From NCBI RefSeq assembly GCF_963662255.1, contig NC_085047.1:17156924-17220923 (forward strand): DNA of 64,000 bases, read 5' to 3'. The DNA comes from Cinclus cinclus (Eukaryota > Chordata > Aves > Passeriformes > Cinclidae). Position numbers and translations under genes: made by a program. Shown here one piece after another: positions 61,801-64,000 of the stretch. The stretch's first letter is position 1, and each line of letters opens with the position of its first letter. Below the pieces are notes generated by a model, which saw nothing but the letters and a program-made list of their open reading frames with translations, was not told the DNA's origin and did no database searches.

Positions 61801-63358
61801 GTGTTACTATCTTGATTCTAATATTTGTCTATAGTAAGTGTGTGTGAGGGGGAAGGGTTTCTAATTCACAAGCACCTTCCCTGAAAAGACCAGTTGCAGA
61901 TGGAAACAATTTAATGAGTTGTGATTCCAGATACATCAACATGAATGTGAACAGTCAGCATTCATCAAGGGAGATACTGAATAAAATTACAACCTTCAAA
62001 AAGCTTCTAATCAGCCTTTGAGCATGCTGCTTTGGAGTTGTGGGCAGGCTCATGACCATGCTGAGGGCAGGCAGGAGCAAAAAAAGTCATGTTTCAAAGT
62101 TTACTTTAATGATGAACCTCTAAAATACATAATTTTATTTTATTTGGTGTTGACACACAGATATGCTCCATTCAATTTTTGCTTTCTCCTCTGAGGAGCA
62201 TTGCTCCTTAACACTTGGGAAATTTTCCCTTCTTTCTCACCTTCTCTCCCCAGGTTGATATGTGGATGAATTTTGTCAGGTTGAACATGAAATTGCTTTT
62301 CTTAGGCATTCAGTACAACATTGTGTGCTCGCTTCTGACTCTTGGATAGGAAGTGTTTTATTTATGTAGGTAATTTTTGATAACAGATAAACAAGTCAAT
62401 TCAATCCCAACAAAATTTCTAAGGGCAGTGAGTGGAACCACTTTGTTCAGCTCAAATTTCACTAAAGAAGTGAGTTGCAAAACCTGGTAGGGCACTTCTC
62501 TTGGAATTATCCCTCCAGTGATCTTCACACAGTTTGGAGGCTGTGATTTCAGAGGGAAGGAATGATTACTCAAAGGTTTCCTTCTGTAAATATGTTTTGT
62601 TCAGGAAAAAAAAATCCGAGCCAAGAAAAAACCCTTCAAATGAGAGAAGCTAATAACAGCAGGACATTCCTCTTTTTCTTCAAGCCTCCTTCAAGTCTAT
62701 TTGGCTTATAGAACTTTATACCCCTTTTATGAAATGGCTGTATTTTTATTGTGTAGAATATACTTAACTGTGTGAAAATCACAGAAATCCAATGTTTTAT
62801 GCTCTTATCTTCCTCCATAAGCTGTTTCTTTGCATGTCACTGAGTTAAAATATTAGTATGCAAGGCTTTGAAGGTAAAGAAGTAGAGAATTTTTGGGAGC
62901 AAATTTTATGCACCACTGAAGACACTGGATGCATTTAGGATACATATTGAATAATCATGTTGATAGGCACAAGAAAATGGAAGGTAAAGGTCCAGAGCTG
63001 TAGTGGGATTGATAGCAGGCACAAATAATCTCTGATTGTGATACTAACATAAACAAATAAATTGCTGTACTACCACAGTTTTTCACAAAGAAATCAGAAT
63101 TACAAGGAGAAAAGTCTAAAATAAAAGCTAAACTCTTATTTTGCTTTCTGATGCCTAGCATAACTACTTATACTGTCAATAACTGCCAGATAAATAGATT
63201 TACAAAAGGCATATTAAAAAGCAAATCTTCCTGCAAGCTACTTTAATTTTGTCACAGCACAGCACTTACTATTTAATTTTAGCGGTAATTAAATCCCTTC
63301 TCTAGTGCATCTCAACAGAAACAGGACATTCTTAGCAGCTTCTTGAAACATGTTGCGT

Positions 63359-63375
63359 ATTTTTTTTTTTTTTTT
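63359..63375 (+). repeat. Poly-T tract
   Basis: About 17 T residues directly precede a GGGGGGAG segment upstream of the CpG-rich patch. Confidence 0.8.
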
Positions 63376-63464
63376 CAATGTGGGGGGAGTTGCAGGCAAG
63401 GCTGGATAATTTAATTTATTTTAAAAATGTGGTTTGGACTTGTGTGCTTGGGAAGCTTGTGTGC

Positions 63465-63600
63465 CTGTTGCTAGGTTTGCCATTCAGTGCTATGGCAACC
63501 GCCGGGAAGCGCGGCGCAGCGGGAGCTGGCGGCCACGCCAAGCATCCTGGAGGGCTCTGTGTCCTTGGGGTTTAGCAGACAGACCTTCACCCCGGGATTT
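63465..63600 (+). promoter_or_regulatory. Small CpG-rich patch with RFX-like half-sites, possible promoter edge
   Basis: CpG dinucleotides cluster in GCAACCGCCGGGAAGCGCGG and the bases after it, in contrast to kilobases of CpG-poor DNA on the left. GTTGCTAGG at 63,467-63,475 and GGCAAC at 63,494-63,499 resemble the two halves of an X-box bound by RFX factors, but they are too widely spaced for a normal site. An ATG at 63,492 has G at -3 and G at +4 and opens a short Ala/Gly-rich frame of 27 codons (MATAGKRGAAGAGG). No good splice donor follows, so a coding first exon is not supported. The patch is too short for a standard CpG island, and an old GC-rich repeat is possible. Confidence 0.25.
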
Positions 63601-64000
63601 TCAGGGGACACGGATGTTTTTAGGATCCTGTGGCTTCAGACCTAACTGCCAGTCTTGTTCTCATTTTTCCTGGGGGCTGAAACTGGCAGCGGAACTTAAG
63701 CAGCAGCTCCTGGGTGGAACAAAACACACAGGCAGGGAGAAAGAGATGGGCAGGATTTTAAGCTCATCAGGAGCACACGTAACCTCACCTGTCAGCACCT
63801 TGAATTGGCCAGAGCTATGTGCAAATGCAACTCATGGCATTTGCATGAGATGCTATGATAACTTCCAGTATTTATTACAAATCTTAATTACTGGTCTTCT
63901 GACTGATTGAGGTGTTTACTTTTCTGAGCGCAGTAATTTTCTATGGAAAGCTGTGTTCTTGCAAATTGTTGCTTGAAAAATAGGTCTCTGAGCTATGACC
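63601..64000. other. Noncoding DNA to the end of the window
   Basis: A + strand ORF of 158 codons (63,434-63,910) crosses the CpG-rich patch and ends here. It has no recognisable domain and overlaps other frames, so it is not called as a gene. Confidence 0.4.

Larger units (their letters stand above)
51033..63464. other. AT-rich noncoding DNA, possible regulatory segments, no gene recognised
   Basis: About 12 kb without a recognisable gene or transposon. Separately listed are short tandem duplications, a TATATG hexamer array and three segments that look like possible conserved noncoding DNA (57.06-57.26, 59.62-59.77 and 61.66-61.80 kb). ORFs reach 113 codons and carry no recognised domains. 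Confidence 0.55.

Noticed and set aside
1..64000. CRISPR array, phage or prokaryotic operon
   Set aside because: No regularly spaced repeats with unique spacers were seen. ORFs are short and unordered, and CR1 and LTR remnants identify vertebrate DNA.
1..64000. tRNA, rRNA or microRNA genes
   Set aside because: No A/B-box tRNA pattern or rRNA core sequence was noticed by eye. MicroRNA hairpins cannot be excluded without a folding scan.

Overview
This 64-kb window looks like ordinary nuclear DNA from a bird, most likely a songbird (passerine). It has low overall GC, no prokaryotic gene organisation, and CR1 LINE fragments carrying the avian-type 3' end. It also has an ERV solo LTR whose text resembles passerine class III (ERVL-like) LTRs. 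The lineage call rests on remembered repeat families, not on a database search.

No complete protein-coding gene is recognisable. The open reading frames are short, overlap on both strands and mostly look like chance. The window is best read as intergenic or intronic sequence. Two stretches look more exon-like than the rest, and I could name neither. One is on the + strand near 9.96-10.22 kb, an ORF opening exactly at a splice-acceptor-like tract. The other is on the - strand near 50.5-51.03 kb, with a strong acceptor, about 136 open codons and two AATAAA signals after the stop. A small CpG-rich patch with RFX-like half-sites near 63.47-63.60 kb could be a promoter edge.

Layout: 1-7.56 kb is AT-rich noncoding DNA with a C14 and a G12 run. 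A 686-bp solo LTR with TG...CA ends and a GAAAG target duplication lies at 7,563-8,248. Noncoding DNA with the first exon candidate runs to 19.4 kb. CR1 3' ends lie at 19.42-19.66 and 22.01-22.23 kb, followed by a G19 tract at 24.21 kb. A perfect 48-copy (TTCCC)n/(AAGGG)n array lies at 26.68-26.92 kb, abutting a degraded - strand CR1 reverse-transcriptase fragment. A decayed - strand CR1 3' end is at 36.13 kb and a longer + strand CR1 at 37.84-38.55 kb. The remainder to 63.4 kb is noncoding, with small tandem duplications, palindromes and a few segments that resemble conserved regulatory DNA.

The strongest observation is the pentanucleotide array. It begins where CR1 elements normally carry a GGGAAGGGA-type motif, so it probably grew out of the transposon. 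I found no CRISPR array, phage, operon, rRNA or tRNA gene, and no convincing undescribed multi-gene system.
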